From assembly GCF_006716425.1 (NCBI RefSeq), contig NZ_VFOZ01000003.1, forward strand, positions 405,928 to 469,927: a stretch of 64,000 nt of DNA. The letters run 5' to 3'. Of this stretch, positions 1 through 8,016 are shown piece after piece. Numbering within the stretch: position 1 is the stretch's first letter; each line of letters opens with the position of its first letter. The translations under genes and the position numbers were made by a program. The stretch is from Actinoallomurus bryophytorum. Its GTDB lineage: Bacteria; Actinomycetota; Actinomycetes; Streptosporangiales; Streptosporangiaceae. A model generated the notes under the pieces. That model was not told the origin of the DNA, searched no databases, and saw only the letters and a program-made list of their open reading frames with translations.

Positions 1-206
1 TCGCGCTGGACGGCGCCGAGATCTCCCTGGGTGGTGGCGGTCGCCAGGTCGTGTCCGCGTTGCGCGAGGTCGTCATCGAGCGCGGTGTTCAGCTGCCGGA
101 CGAGCATCAGGTAGAGCAGGATGAGGCTGAGTACGAGCGCCGCGGACGCGCCCAGCGTGGAGACCAGGAGCAACCGGGCGCGTAGCGAGCCCGGCACCGG
201 TCGCAC
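1..206 (-). CDS. Sensor histidine kinase, N-terminal part (truncated by window edge)
   Basis: The 68 visible codons start with GTG at 206, behind a strong ribosome binding site (GGAGGTGAG at 212-220). They encode a basic N-terminus, a long hydrophobic segment at about residues 11-36 and the start of a polar extracellular region. This is the usual opening of a membrane-bound two-component sensor kinase. The kinase domain lies outside the window, so the call rests on the N-terminus and on the OmpR-type response regulator 0.6 kb away. The gene is divergent from the small membrane protein at 265 and the regulator at 782. Pairing with that regulator is inferred. Confidence 0.55.
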   Translation of the reverse strand, partial: MRPVPGSLRARLLLVSTLGASAALVLSLILLYLMLVRQLNTALDDDLAQRGHDLATATTQGDLGAVQR

Positions 207-264
207 GGGGTCTCACCTCCCCATACTCACGATCCTCTCATGTGCGGCGCCGCAACCTGGGCCT

Positions 265-744
265 ATGAGGCCGACACGGTATTTCTTCACCGGAGAGCCA
301 CCGCCACCGGACGCGCCCCGTCGCGGCGGGAGACCGTACCCCGGCCGGGGCGAGTCCCGGCCCGACCGGGGTGAGCGCGCCGCCGAGGTGGTCCGCGACC
401 TGCTGGGATCCTGGGCGTCCCTTGCCGCGATCCTGGTCCTGATGGCCGCCGGCGTGACGCTGACGGACCTGCACGACCGCCACGCGGACGCCGTGGTCGT
501 GCTCACTCTGCTCGTGTCCGGCATCACGCTGGCCTTCGTCTCCCTGGTGCTCATGGCGACTCGCCGTCTTGACCGCCTCGCCCGCGACCGGGCGTTCCAC
601 GAGCGCGAGTCGGCGCGGCGGTTCCTGGCCGTGAACGAGGAGATCCTCGAACAGACCGAGCAGCTGAACGCCGGGCTCGCACGGCTCTCGGCCCGGGTCG
701 AGATCCTCAACATCCGGTGCCGGGCGGCCGGAGACGACCCGTGA
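265..744 (+). CDS. Small two-pass membrane protein with C-terminal coiled coil
   Basis: This 159-residue protein has a proline- and arginine-rich cytoplasmic start (1-40), two hydrophobic segments (about 50-67 and 76-98) and a charged helical tail (103-149) with coiled-coil spacing. I do not recognise a family. The ATG at 265 is preferred over an upstream in-frame ATG at 121, because the upstream extension would run through the divergent kinase start. Its place between a sensor kinase and a response regulator suggests an accessory role in signalling, for example as a membrane adaptor. That is inference from position only. Confidence 0.55.
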   Translation: MRPTRYFFTGEPPPPDAPRRGGRPYPGRGESRPDRGERAAEVVRDLLGSWASLAAILVLMAAGVTLTDLHDRHADAVVVLTLLVSGITLAFVSLVLMATRRLDRLARDRAFHERESARRFLAVNEEILEQTEQLNAGLARLSARVEILNIRCRAAGDDP

Positions 745-781
745 GCCGGGCGACCGGGGCCCCGGTAATAAGATCTGCGGT

Positions 782-1456
782 ATGCGGTTGCTCCTCGTCG
801 AGGACGATCCGGGCATGGCTGCGATGCTCCTGCGCGGCCTGCGCAGGGAGGGCTACTCGATCGACGCGGTGACCGGTGGCGAAGACGCCATGTGGAGCGT
901 GCTGGAGATCGACTACGACGTGGTCGTGCTCGACGCGATGATCCCGGCTCCGGACGGATTCGAGGTGTGCCGCCGGATGCGCGAGCGGAGCCGCTGGATG
1001 CCCGTGCTCATGCTCACCGCCCGCGACACGGTGGCGGACCGGATCGGCGGTCTGGACGCGGGCGCGGACGACTACCTGGTCAAGCCGTTCGCGATCGAGG
1101 AGCTCTTCGCGCGGCTGCGCGCGCTGATCCGCCGCAAGCCCCTCGAACGCCCGGCCGTGCTGCGGGTGGACGACCTGGTGCTGGACCCGAGCACGCATTC
1201 GGTACGCCGCGGCGACGCGGACATCCGGTTGTCGCCCAAGGAGTTCGAACTCCTGCGTGAGCTCATGGGCCGGCCCGGGGAGGTGCTCAGCCGCAGCCAT
1301 CTGATCGACCATGTCTGGGACTTCGCCTACGAGGGCGGCTCCAACATCGTCGACGTCTACGTGCGTTACCTGCGGGACAAGGTCGACCGCCCCTTCGGCC
1401 GCGACACCATCCGGACCGTCCGCGGCGCCGGCTACCGGATCACGCCCGGCGGATGA
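782..1456 (+). CDS. OmpR/PhoB-family response regulator
   Basis: This 224-residue protein is a two-component DNA-binding regulator. Residues 1-115 form the receiver domain, with acidic residues E7/D8/D9, phospho-acceptor D51 in the VVVLDAMIPAPDG motif, a conserved TAR segment near 79 and K101 in the DYLVKPF motif. Residues about 127-222 form the winged-helix effector domain, with the RLSPKEFELL start and the VRTVRGAGYR-type wing near the end. The length is typical of the family. The nearest partner is the truncated kinase at 1-206. The short gap to the membrane-protein gene (37 bases) allows co-transcription. Confidence 0.93.
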   Translation: MRLLLVEDDPGMAAMLLRGLRREGYSIDAVTGGEDAMWSVLEIDYDVVVLDAMIPAPDGFEVCRRMRERSRWMPVLMLTARDTVADRIGGLDAGADDYLVKPFAIEELFARLRALIRRKPLERPAVLRVDDLVLDPSTHSVRRGDADIRLSPKEFELLRELMGRPGEVLSRSHLIDHVWDFAYEGGSNIVDVYVRYLRDKVDRPFGRDTIRTVRGAGYRITPGG

Positions 1457-1469
1457 CGGGCCGCGTTCC

Positions 1470-2861
1470 TCAGACCCGGGCCGCGGCCTTGGCGAGCTCG
1501 TCGAACCCCTGCCGGATGCCACCCGCGAGTACTTCGAGGTCGGGCATCGCGTCGAAGTCGCCGGTGACCCCGAAGTACAGCGTGTCCAGGTAGGAGACGA
1601 GTCCGGTCGACACCCGGATTCCGGCGGCCAACGGGACATAGGGGTATATCGCCGTCAGCCTTCGCCCCATGGCGTACAGGGGGACGGCAGGGCCGGGCAC
1701 GTTGGTGGTGATGGTGTGGATGAGCGGCTGCCGAATCCGCAACGCGGCATGCGCCGCCACCGCCAGGAAGTTCGGCGCCAGGCCGAGCATCGTGGTGAGG
1801 ATCTCCGGCCCGGCCGCCTGGCGGCCGGCCTTGAGGCCCTCGGACTGTTCGCGGACCAGCCGCAGACGGGTGACGGGGTCGGGCTCGCCGCACGGCAGGA
1901 TCACGATCACGCCGGACAGGCGGTTCGTGAGGGTCCCCCGTTCGTCGGGCATCCGTACCGAGACCGGGACCATGGTCCGTACGACGGTGTCCGCCTCCAG
2001 CACGTCGCGGCCGGCGAGCAGGTCACGGAAGCCGCGGGCGACCGCGGCCAGGACCACGTCGTTCACGGTCCCGCCGAAGGCCGCGCTGATACGCCGTGCC
2101 TCGGTGAGATCCGCCTGCGTCCATGACCAGCGGCGATGCGGGCTCGTCGGGCCGTTCAGCGACGGCGCGCCGCGTCCGGAGAAGATCCGCCGGGCGTAAC
2201 CGGGCAGTCCACGGACGAAGCGACCGGTCGCGGCGTCGGTGCTGTCGCGCGCCACCCACGGCAGGCGGGCCACCTGCCGCACCTGCTCGGCGGTCGTGTC
2301 GATCAGGCCCCCGAGCGCGAGCGCCGGGCGGGAGGGCTGGTGCTCGACCTCCGGAAGCGGTATCTCGGCGTGCCGCGCCTGCGCGGCCGGCACCTCGGGG
2401 CCGAGGTCGAACAGCGAGGTCATCAGGTCACTGCCGCCGACACCGTCGACCATGCAGTGATGCACCTTGCTGATGATCGCCCACTGGTCCGCCATGAGGC
2501 CTTCGACCAGCCACGTCTCCCACAGCGGGCGGCTGAGGTCCAGGCGGTGCGCGAGCACGCGCCCGGCGAGGTTACGCAGCTCCTCCGCCCCGCCGGGAGC
2601 CGGAACGGCCGTGTGCCGCACGTGGTAGAGCAACTGGAAGTGCGGGTCGTCGATCCACACCGGACGGCCCAGGTCCAGCGGAACCCTGCGCACCCGCTGA
2701 CGAAACCTCGGTAGCCGCACCAGCCTGGCGACCACCGCCCGGATGAACTCGCCGTACGTCGGCGCCGGCCCCTCGAAGACACTCACCGAGGCGATCTGCA
2801 GAGGCGTCGTCTCGTTCTCGGCGAAGAACATCCCGGCATCGATACCGCTCATGCGCTGCAT
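1470..2861 (-). CDS. Wax ester synthase / diacylglycerol acyltransferase (WS/DGAT)
   Basis: This 463-residue protein transfers acyl groups from acyl-CoA to fatty alcohols or diacylglycerol to make storage wax esters or triacylglycerol. The catalytic HHxxxDG motif is intact (H134, H135, D139, G140). The N-terminus shows the family-typical MSGIDAGMFF opening. The C-terminal domain carries the TVNDVVLA segment and the VPVSVR/LTNRLSG stretch seen in this family. Length is normal. It is transcribed toward the response regulator, with only 13 bases between the stop codons. Product preference (wax ester versus triacylglycerol) cannot be read from the sequence. Confidence 0.93.
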   Translation of the reverse strand: MQRMSGIDAGMFFAENETTPLQIASVSVFEGPAPTYGEFIRAVVARLVRLPRFRQRVRRVPLDLGRPVWIDDPHFQLLYHVRHTAVPAPGGAEELRNLAGRVLAHRLDLSRPLWETWLVEGLMADQWAIISKVHHCMVDGVGGSDLMTSLFDLGPEVPAAQARHAEIPLPEVEHQPSRPALALGGLIDTTAEQVRQVARLPWVARDSTDAATGRFVRGLPGYARRIFSGRGAPSLNGPTSPHRRWSWTQADLTEARRISAAFGGTVNDVVLAAVARGFRDLLAGRDVLEADTVVRTMVPVSVRMPDERGTLTNRLSGVIVILPCGEPDPVTRLRLVREQSEGLKAGRQAAGPEILTTMLGLAPNFLAVAAHAALRIRQPLIHTITTNVPGPAVPLYAMGRRLTAIYPYVPLAAGIRVSTGLVSYLDTLYFGVTGDFDAMPDLEVLAGGIRQGFDELAKAAARV

Positions 2862-3109
2862 CTAGACGGTCTTCCCCGTTGAGCGCGGCGGGAGTCCCGC
2901 CGGGTACGCAGCCGACGACGCCGACCCGGCGGGGTGAATACGACCCCCGGGACGCTTTCATGCCTTTCTCACGTGACCGGATGCAGAGTGGGCCTTATGA
3001 ACGCCGGATCCCCGCCGGCGGGACCGGCCCCAGTGGCCGGCCATCGAGCCGGGCACGTACATGCGGCAGTCCCCTACGTCACATGGGCGTGCCCGAAAAG
3101 GGGCCGCGT

Positions 3110-3133
3110 CGGCCGGAGCAACGGCTCCGGCCG
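3110..3133. terminator. Hairpin downstream of the HxlR gene
   Basis: A perfect inverted repeat with 10-bp arms (3110-3119 and 3124-3133) and an AACG loop lies 24 bases beyond the HxlR stop codon at 3157. It has no T-tract, as is common in high-GC actinomycetes. The rest of 2862-3156 holds no convincing gene. It carries the upstream region of the WS/DGAT gene and possibly its promoter. Confidence 0.55.
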
Positions 3134-3156
3134 GCGCGGCCCTGCCCTCACCGGAC

Positions 3157-3636
3157 TCAGGCTCCGGACGGATAGGCCGCGGTGGGGGTGAACCTCACGT
3201 CTGCGAGCCGTACGACCGCATCGGTGTCGTCCACGAACGCGACGCGTACGGGCCGGTCCTGATCCGCCGAACGTCTCGCGACGGTGGGGCCGACGTCCGG
3301 CGGGCGGTTGTCGTCGCCCCACTGCTGCAACGCACCGAGGATCAGCCGCAGCTGTTCGCCCGCCGTCGTCAGGTGGTAGCCGAACCGGGTACGGGAGCCC
3401 GACTCCTGGTATGGACGCTTCTCCATGATCCCGGCCTCCACCAGGGCGCCCAGGCGGCCGGCCAGCACGTCCGTGGCGATGCCGAGGCGGCTGCGGAAGT
3501 CGGCGAACCGCGTGACCTCCTCCCCCAGAGCCGCCTCCCTGAGGACCAGCAGCGTCCACTTGTCACCCACCACCTCGAGCGTACGGGCGATGGAGCACAA
3601 CGAGTTGTCGACGAGCTCGTGGCCTGCGGTCTCCAT
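3157..3636 (-). CDS. HxlR-family winged-helix regulator
   Basis: This is a 159-residue protein if translation starts at ATG 3636 (METAGHELV). The HxlR core is clear: an early Cys in the CSIARTLEVVGDKWTLL segment, then REAALGE..RFADFRSRLGIATDVLAGRLGALVEAGI, then YHLTTAGEQL. A longer start at 3669 would place codons inside the palindromic operator 3656-3670, so the shorter form is preferred. It is divergent from the SDR gene at 3715 and probably controls both that gene and itself. HxlR proteins often sense electrophiles through the conserved Cys, but the inducer here is unknown. Confidence 0.9.
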   Translation of the reverse strand: METAGHELVDNSLCSIARTLEVVGDKWTLLVLREAALGEEVTRFADFRSRLGIATDVLAGRLGALVEAGIMEKRPYQESGSRTRFGYHLTTAGEQLRLILGALQQWGDDNRPPDVGPTVARRSADQDRPVRVAFVDDTDAVVRLADVRFTPTAAYPSGA

Positions 3637-3655
3637 GGGCCAAGCGTACCTCTGC

Positions 3656-3697
3656 GTTGGCAATTCCAACTTAGTAAGCTAGCTTGGAGAAACCAAC
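3656..3697. promoter_or_regulatory. Paired palindromic operators between HxlR and SDR genes
   Basis: Two inverted repeats share one design. GTTGG-5 nt-CCAAC lies at 3656-3670 and TTGG-5 nt-CCAA at 3684-3696. Their centres are 27 bp apart, so the sites are on nearly opposite helix faces. They sit between the divergent HxlR and SDR genes, where an HxlR dimer would be expected to bind. A possible SDR promoter (TTGGCA at 3657-3662, 17-bp spacer, TAGCTT at 3680-3685) would overlap both sites. Binding is inferred. Confidence 0.6.
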
Positions 3698-3714
3698 TCA
3701 GAGTGGAGGCACTC

Positions 3715-4434
3715 ATGGAGATCAAGAACTCGATCGCTCTCGTCACCGGCGCCAACCGCGGCCTCGGACGTCACTTCGCCGCCGAACTGCTGAACCGTGG
3801 CGCCGCCAAGGTCTACGCAGCCGCCCGCAACCCTTCGGCCGTCGACCTCCCCGGCGTCGTGCCGATCCGGCTGGACATCACCGACCCGGCCTCCGTCGCC
3901 GAGGCCGCCGCGACCGCCTCGGACGTCACGCTGCTGGTCAACAACGCGGGCATCAGCACTCACGCGAGGCTGAGCGACGGGGACCTGGACGACATCAGGC
4001 GAGAGATGGAGACTCACTACTTCGGCACACTCGGCGTGAGCCGCGCCTTCGCCCCGAAACTGGCCGGCAACGGCGGCGGGGCCATCGTCAACGTCCTGTC
4101 CGTGCTGTCCTGGGCCCACTTCCCCGATTACGGCGGCTACAGCGCGGCCAAGGCGGCCGAGTTGGCCCTGACCAACGTCCTCCGCCAGGAACTCGCCCCT
4201 TCGGGCATCGACGTGACGGCACTCCACGTCGGCTACATGGACACGGACATGGCCGACTATGTCGACGCCTCGAACAAGGTCGATCCCGCCGGCGTCGCGG
4301 CCGCCGCGCTGGACGCCGTCCAGGCGCGGCTCCCCGAGGTCCTGGCCGACGACGCCAGCCGGCGCACGAGGAGCGCGCTCTCCGGTGGGCTCGAGCTGCT
4401 CTACCCGCACCTGCTCGCGTCGGAGACCGCCTGA
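3715..4434 (+). CDS. Short-chain dehydrogenase/reductase (SDR)
   Basis: This 239-residue protein is a classical SDR oxidoreductase. It has the nucleotide-binding TGANRGLG motif near residue 10, the NNAG motif near 78, a serine in the SVLSW segment and the YGGYSAAK active-site motif (Tyr and Lys four apart). The start at ATG 3715 follows a good ribosome binding site (GTGGAGG, 3703-3709). The cofactor is probably NADP(H) or NAD(H), and the substrate is unknown. It is divergent from the HxlR regulator and probably repressed by it. Confidence 0.92.
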   Translation: MEIKNSIALVTGANRGLGRHFAAELLNRGAAKVYAAARNPSAVDLPGVVPIRLDITDPASVAEAAATASDVTLLVNNAGISTHARLSDGDLDDIRREMETHYFGTLGVSRAFAPKLAGNGGGAIVNVLSVLSWAHFPDYGGYSAAKAAELALTNVLRQELAPSGIDVTALHVGYMDTDMADYVDASNKVDPAGVAAAALDAVQARLPEVLADDASRRTRSALSGGLELLYPHLLASETA

Positions 4435-4445
4435 GCCGGAGGGGA

Positions 4446-4479
4446 ACGGCTCCGCTTCCGCGTCAGCGGAGGGAGCCGT
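4446..4479. terminator. Bidirectional terminator hairpin
   Basis: The outer arms ACGGCTCC (4446-4453) and GGAGCCGT (4472-4479) enclose a second pairing between TCCGC and GCGGA. The hairpin lies between the convergent SDR gene and the ornithine monooxygenase gene, and it spans the latter's stop codon. Confidence 0.5.
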
Positions 4480-5761
4480 CCAGGGACGGGACGGGAAGCA
4501 GCGCGGAGCCGGTCAGGGAACGGGTGATCTCACCCGCGCGGACGGCCGTGTTGGACAGCAGGGTGGAGCTCAGACCGTGGGTCTGCTCGGTGGCGCCCTG
4601 GACGTAGATGCCGCAGCGTACATGGGCCGGCGTGGCGAGGCGGTAGTCGCGGTCGATCACCGGGGCGCCGCCGGGCCCGCGGACGCAGTACTCGGTGAGC
4701 TCCCCCAGGAGGGTCAGCGGGTCGCGGCTGCGGTAGCCGGTGGCGCAGATGATCGCGTCGGCCTCGAGGACGGTCCGCTCGCCGGTCGGCAGGAACTCCA
4801 CCACCGCGCGGACCCCGTCCGGACGCTCGGTGAGCTCGACCAGGCGTGAGGCGTTCAGGATCCGCAGGCGTTCCGCGCCACGGACCCTTTCCTGGTAGGC
4901 GCGCCGGTAGAGCTCGTCGATGAGGTCCAGGTCGACGACCGAGTAGTTGGTCGAGCCGTGGTAGTCCAGCAGCATCCGTTTCACGTCGCCGGGAGCCGCG
5001 AAGAAGTGGTCGACCGCCACCGGGTCGAAGATGCGGTTGGCGAAGGAACTGTCGTCGGCGGGCGTGTACCCGTACTTGGCGAAGACCGCGCAGATCTCCG
5101 CGTCGGCGAAGGTCTGGTGCAGGTGGTCGGTGACCTCCGCGCCGCTCTGCCCCGCACCCAGGACGATCAGCCGCTTCGGGGCGTTCAGCTCGGGGATCCG
5201 GCGCATCAGCTCGGAGCTGTGCCAGACCCGCTCGCCCAGCGTCATCGACGCCGGCAGCACCGGCTCCAGGCCGGTGGCGATGACGAGGTTGCGTGCCCGC
5301 CGCGCGACGAGGTCCCCCGTGGCGTCACGCACCACGACCTCGCAGGCCACGACCTGGTCGCCGGCGAATACCGGACGGACCGCCACGACCTCCGCGCCGT
5401 ACTCGACCTGGCCGGCGAAGCGGGCCGCGGCCCATTCGAGGTAGTCGTGGAACTCCACGCGCGAGGGGAACATCGTCTTGTGGTTGATGAAGTCGGCCAG
5501 CCGCCCGCGGTCCTGCAGGTAGTTGAGGAAGCTGTACTCACTGGAGGGGTTCCGCATCGTCGCGAGGTCCTTGAGGAAGGACACCTGCATCGTGGTGCCC
5601 TCGATGAGCGCCCCGCGATGCCAGCCGAACGCCGGCTGCTTTTCCAGGAAGACCGCGTCCAGCTCGGCATCCTGTTCCCTCAACGCGATGGCCAGGGACA
5701 GGTTGGAGGGGCCGAAGCCGATGCCCACCAGATCGTGGACGTGCTCAGCGGTGCTGGACAT
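4463..5761 (-). CDS. L-ornithine/L-lysine N-hydroxylating monooxygenase (siderophore)
   Basis: This 432-residue FAD/NADPH flavoenzyme hydroxylates the side-chain amine of ornithine or lysine, the first step to hydroxamate siderophores. The FAD motif GIGFGPSNLSLA lies at about 13-24. The segment around SFLKDLATMRNPSS resembles ornithine hydroxylases. The NADPH motif GAGQSGAE and the later ATGYR motif are intact. The start is ATG 5761 with an AAAGGG ribosome binding site. The longer frame upstream would run through the iron boxes and is rejected. It is divergent from the formyltransferase at 5856, sharing iron-responsive operator DNA. Ornithine is the likelier substrate given the formyltransferase next door. 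Confidence 0.92.
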   Translation of the reverse strand: MSSTAEHVHDLVGIGFGPSNLSLAIALREQDAELDAVFLEKQPAFGWHRGALIEGTTMQVSFLKDLATMRNPSSEYSFLNYLQDRGRLADFINHKTMFPSRVEFHDYLEWAAARFAGQVEYGAEVVAVRPVFAGDQVVACEVVVRDATGDLVARRARNLVIATGLEPVLPASMTLGERVWHSSELMRRIPELNAPKRLIVLGAGQSGAEVTDHLHQTFADAEICAVFAKYGYTPADDSSFANRIFDPVAVDHFFAAPGDVKRMLLDYHGSTNYSVVDLDLIDELYRRAYQERVRGAERLRILNASRLVELTERPDGVRAVVEFLPTGERTVLEADAIICATGYRSRDPLTLLGELTEYCVRGPGGAPVIDRDYRLATPAHVRCGIYVQGATEQTHGLSSTLLSNTAVRAGEITRSLTGSALLPVPSLDGSLR

Positions 5762-5791
5762 GGGGACCCTTTCGCGTGGCCGTTCCGGGGG

Positions 5792-5829
5792 GTAGGTTAG
5801 GCAAGCCTTACGAAGGTAAGGCTTACCTA
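5792..5829. promoter_or_regulatory. Two iron boxes (IdeR/DmdR type) in the divergent promoter
   Basis: A 19-bp site at 5792-5810 (GTAGGTTAGGCAAGCCTTA) closely follows the actinobacterial IdeR/DmdR1 consensus. A second site at 5814-5828 is a perfect 7-1-7 palindrome (AGGTAAG-G-CTTACCT). The two sites are also partly complementary to each other, so the whole stretch is an extended inverted repeat. Iron-loaded IdeR/DmdR would be expected to repress both the monooxygenase and the formyltransferase operon. Confidence 0.85.
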
Positions 5830-5855
5830 CATTCCAAGTCCAGAGGAGAACGCGC

Positions 5856-6794
5856 ATGCGGGTCGTGATGTTCGGCTACCAGACCTGGGGACATCGCACA
5901 CTGCAGGCCCTGCTCGACTCCGAGCACGAGGTCGTCCTCGTCGTCACCCATCCGAAGAGCGACCACGCCTACGAGCGGATCTGGAGCGACTCCGTCGCCG
6001 ACCTCGCCACCGACCACGGTGTTCCCGTTCTCATCCGCGACCGGCCGGGCGATGAGGACCTGCTCGCCGAGCTCAAGAACGCCGAGCCGGATGTGATCGT
6101 CGCCACCAACTGGCGCACCTGGATCCCACCGCAGATCTTCGACCTCCCCCCGTACGGCACGCTCAACGTGCACGACGCGCTGCTCCCCAGGTACGCCGGT
6201 TTCTCCCCGCTCATCTGGGCGCTCATCAACGGGGAGAAGGAGGTGGGCGTGACCGCGCACATGATGAACGACGAGCTCGACGCCGGCGACATCGTGCTGC
6301 AGCGGGCCGTCCCGGTCGGCGACCGCGACACCACCGCCGACCTGTTCCACAAGACCCTGGCGCTGTTCGGGCCCATCACGATCGACGGGCTCGCGCTCAT
6401 CGCGTCCGGCAGGACCGAGTGGGCGAGACAGGACCGCTCCCAGGCCAGCTTCTTCCACAAGCGCGCCGACGAGGACGACCGCATCGACTGGACGTGGCCC
6501 GCCGAGGACCTCGACCGCCTCGTGCGTGCCCTGTCCGACCCGTACCCGAACGCCTTCACCCACTACCGGGACGAGCGCGTACGGGTGGTCAAGGCCTCGG
6601 TCTCCGACGGTGTCTACGGCGGGACACCCGGCCGGGTGTTCATCCGCGAGGGCGACGGCGTCGTCATCGTCGCCGGTGCCGAGGCACGGCGCGGCCGCAG
6701 CCACGGCCTGCGGATCGAGCGGGTCCGCACCCAGGACGGCACCGAGCTGCCCGCCACCGAGTACTTCCCCACCATGGGCGGCTACCTCAGGTGA
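5856..6794 (+). CDS. Formyltransferase for hydroxyornithine (siderophore tailoring)
   Basis: This 312-residue protein is related to methionyl-tRNA formyltransferase and to CchA, the formyltransferase of coelichelin biosynthesis. It would transfer formyl from N10-formyl-tetrahydrofolate to N5-hydroxyornithine. The catalytic triad is visible: N104 and H106 in LNVHDALLP and D142 in the DELDAGDIV segment. A C-terminal domain (about 210-312) follows. ATG 5856 has an AGAGGAG ribosome binding site. The stop overlaps the next gene start (GTGA), so the two are translationally coupled. The neighbouring monooxygenase supports the substrate assignment. Confidence 0.88.
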   Translation: MRVVMFGYQTWGHRTLQALLDSEHEVVLVVTHPKSDHAYERIWSDSVADLATDHGVPVLIRDRPGDEDLLAELKNAEPDVIVATNWRTWIPPQIFDLPPYGTLNVHDALLPRYAGFSPLIWALINGEKEVGVTAHMMNDELDAGDIVLQRAVPVGDRDTTADLFHKTLALFGPITIDGLALIASGRTEWARQDRSQASFFHKRADEDDRIDWTWPAEDLDRLVRALSDPYPNAFTHYRDERVRVVKASVSDGVYGGTPGRVFIREGDGVVIVAGAEARRGRSHGLRIERVRTQDGTELPATEYFPTMGGYLR

Positions 6795-7981
6795 ACGACC
6801 CGGCCACCCTGCTCGCCGAACTCGTCCGGATCCCGAGCGTCGGCGGCTCCCCCGAAGAGACGCTCATCCAGGAGCGCCTCGCCGGCTGGATGAGCGCCGC
6901 GGGCCTGGAGGTGGACCACTGGCCGATCGACCTGGACGAGCTGACCGGCCGGCCGGACTTTCCCGGCATGGAGGCGCCACGTACGCGCGCCTGGGGCCTG
7001 GTCGGGCGGCTGCCCGGCACCGGCGGCGGACGTTCGCTGATGTTCAACGCACACGTCGACGTCGTCCCGCCCGGCTCGTCGCCTGCCTGGGGCGGCGACC
7101 CGTTCAGCGGGCGGGTCGAGGGCGACCGGCTGTACGGGCGCGGCTCGTGCGACATGAAGGGCGGGCTCGTCGCGGCCCTCACCGCGGTCGAGGAGCTGGC
7201 CGGGGACCGGCCGCGCGGCGACGTCGTGGTCGCCTGCGTGGTCGGTGAGGAGGACGGCGGGCTCGGCACGTACGCGCTGCTCGACCGGGGCTGGCGGGCC
7301 GACGCCTGCGTGATCCCCGAACCGACCGGGCTGGCGGTCGTGCCCGCCGCGGCCGGTGCGCTCACGTTCCGGCTGCGGGTGCCCGGCCTGTCCGCGCACG
7401 CCGCCCGGCGCGCGAGCGGCGTCAGCGCGGTCGAGAAGTTCCTGCCGGTCTTCACCGCGCTCCGCGAGCTGGAGACACGCCGCAACACCGGCGCCGACCC
7501 GCTGTTCGCCCGCTGGGACCTGGCGTACCCGCTGGAGATCGGGATGGTCCGCGCGGGTGACTGGGCGTCCTCGGTGCCGGGCGAGCTCGTCGCCGAGGGC
7601 CGCATCGGCGTGGCTCTCGACGAGTCGCCGGAGCGGGCCCGCCGGGCCATGGAGGAGGCCGTCGGACGCGCCTGCGACGCCGATCCGTGGCTGGCGCGCC
7701 ACCCGGTGACGGTCGAATGGTGGGGCGGTCAGTTCGCCCCGGCCCGTACGACCGACGCGGCGTTCGTGGCGGCGATGACGGACGCGGCACAGGGCGCCGA
7801 ACAGTGGGCCGCCCCCTATGGCAGCGATCTTCGCCTGCTGACCGCCGCCGGGATCCCCACCGTCCAGTACGGCCCCGGCGACGTGGACCTCGCGCACGCG
7901 CCCGGCGAACACGTCCCGCTCTCCCAGGTCCGCGAGGCGGCACGCGCCCTCACCCGCCTCGCCGTACGCCACTGCGCCTGA
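6791..7981 (+). CDS. M20-family amidohydrolase (ArgE/DapE-like)
   Basis: This 396-residue metallo-amidohydrolase starts at GTG 6791, overlapping the formyltransferase stop by four bases. Family motifs are in order: HVDVVPPG (H88, D90), GRGSCDMKGG (D121), the catalytic GEEDGG (E153/E154), PEPTG (E177), the dimerisation segment SAHAARR, and a late metal-binding His in HAPGEHVPL. Relatives remove N-acyl groups from amino acids, including acetylornithine. In this operon it could supply ornithine or cut a siderophore intermediate. That role is inferred. Confidence 0.88.
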   Translation: MNDPATLLAELVRIPSVGGSPEETLIQERLAGWMSAAGLEVDHWPIDLDELTGRPDFPGMEAPRTRAWGLVGRLPGTGGGRSLMFNAHVDVVPPGSSPAWGGDPFSGRVEGDRLYGRGSCDMKGGLVAALTAVEELAGDRPRGDVVVACVVGEEDGGLGTYALLDRGWRADACVIPEPTGLAVVPAAAGALTFRLRVPGLSAHAARRASGVSAVEKFLPVFTALRELETRRNTGADPLFARWDLAYPLEIGMVRAGDWASSVPGELVAEGRIGVALDESPERARRAMEEAVGRACDADPWLARHPVTVEWWGGQFAPARTTDAAFVAAMTDAAQGAEQWAAPYGSDLRLLTAAGIPTVQYGPGDVDLAHAPGEHVPLSQVREAARALTRLAVRHCA

Positions 7982-8016
7982 CCGGCTCCCCTGACCGGCT
8001 CCCCCGGAGGTATCAC

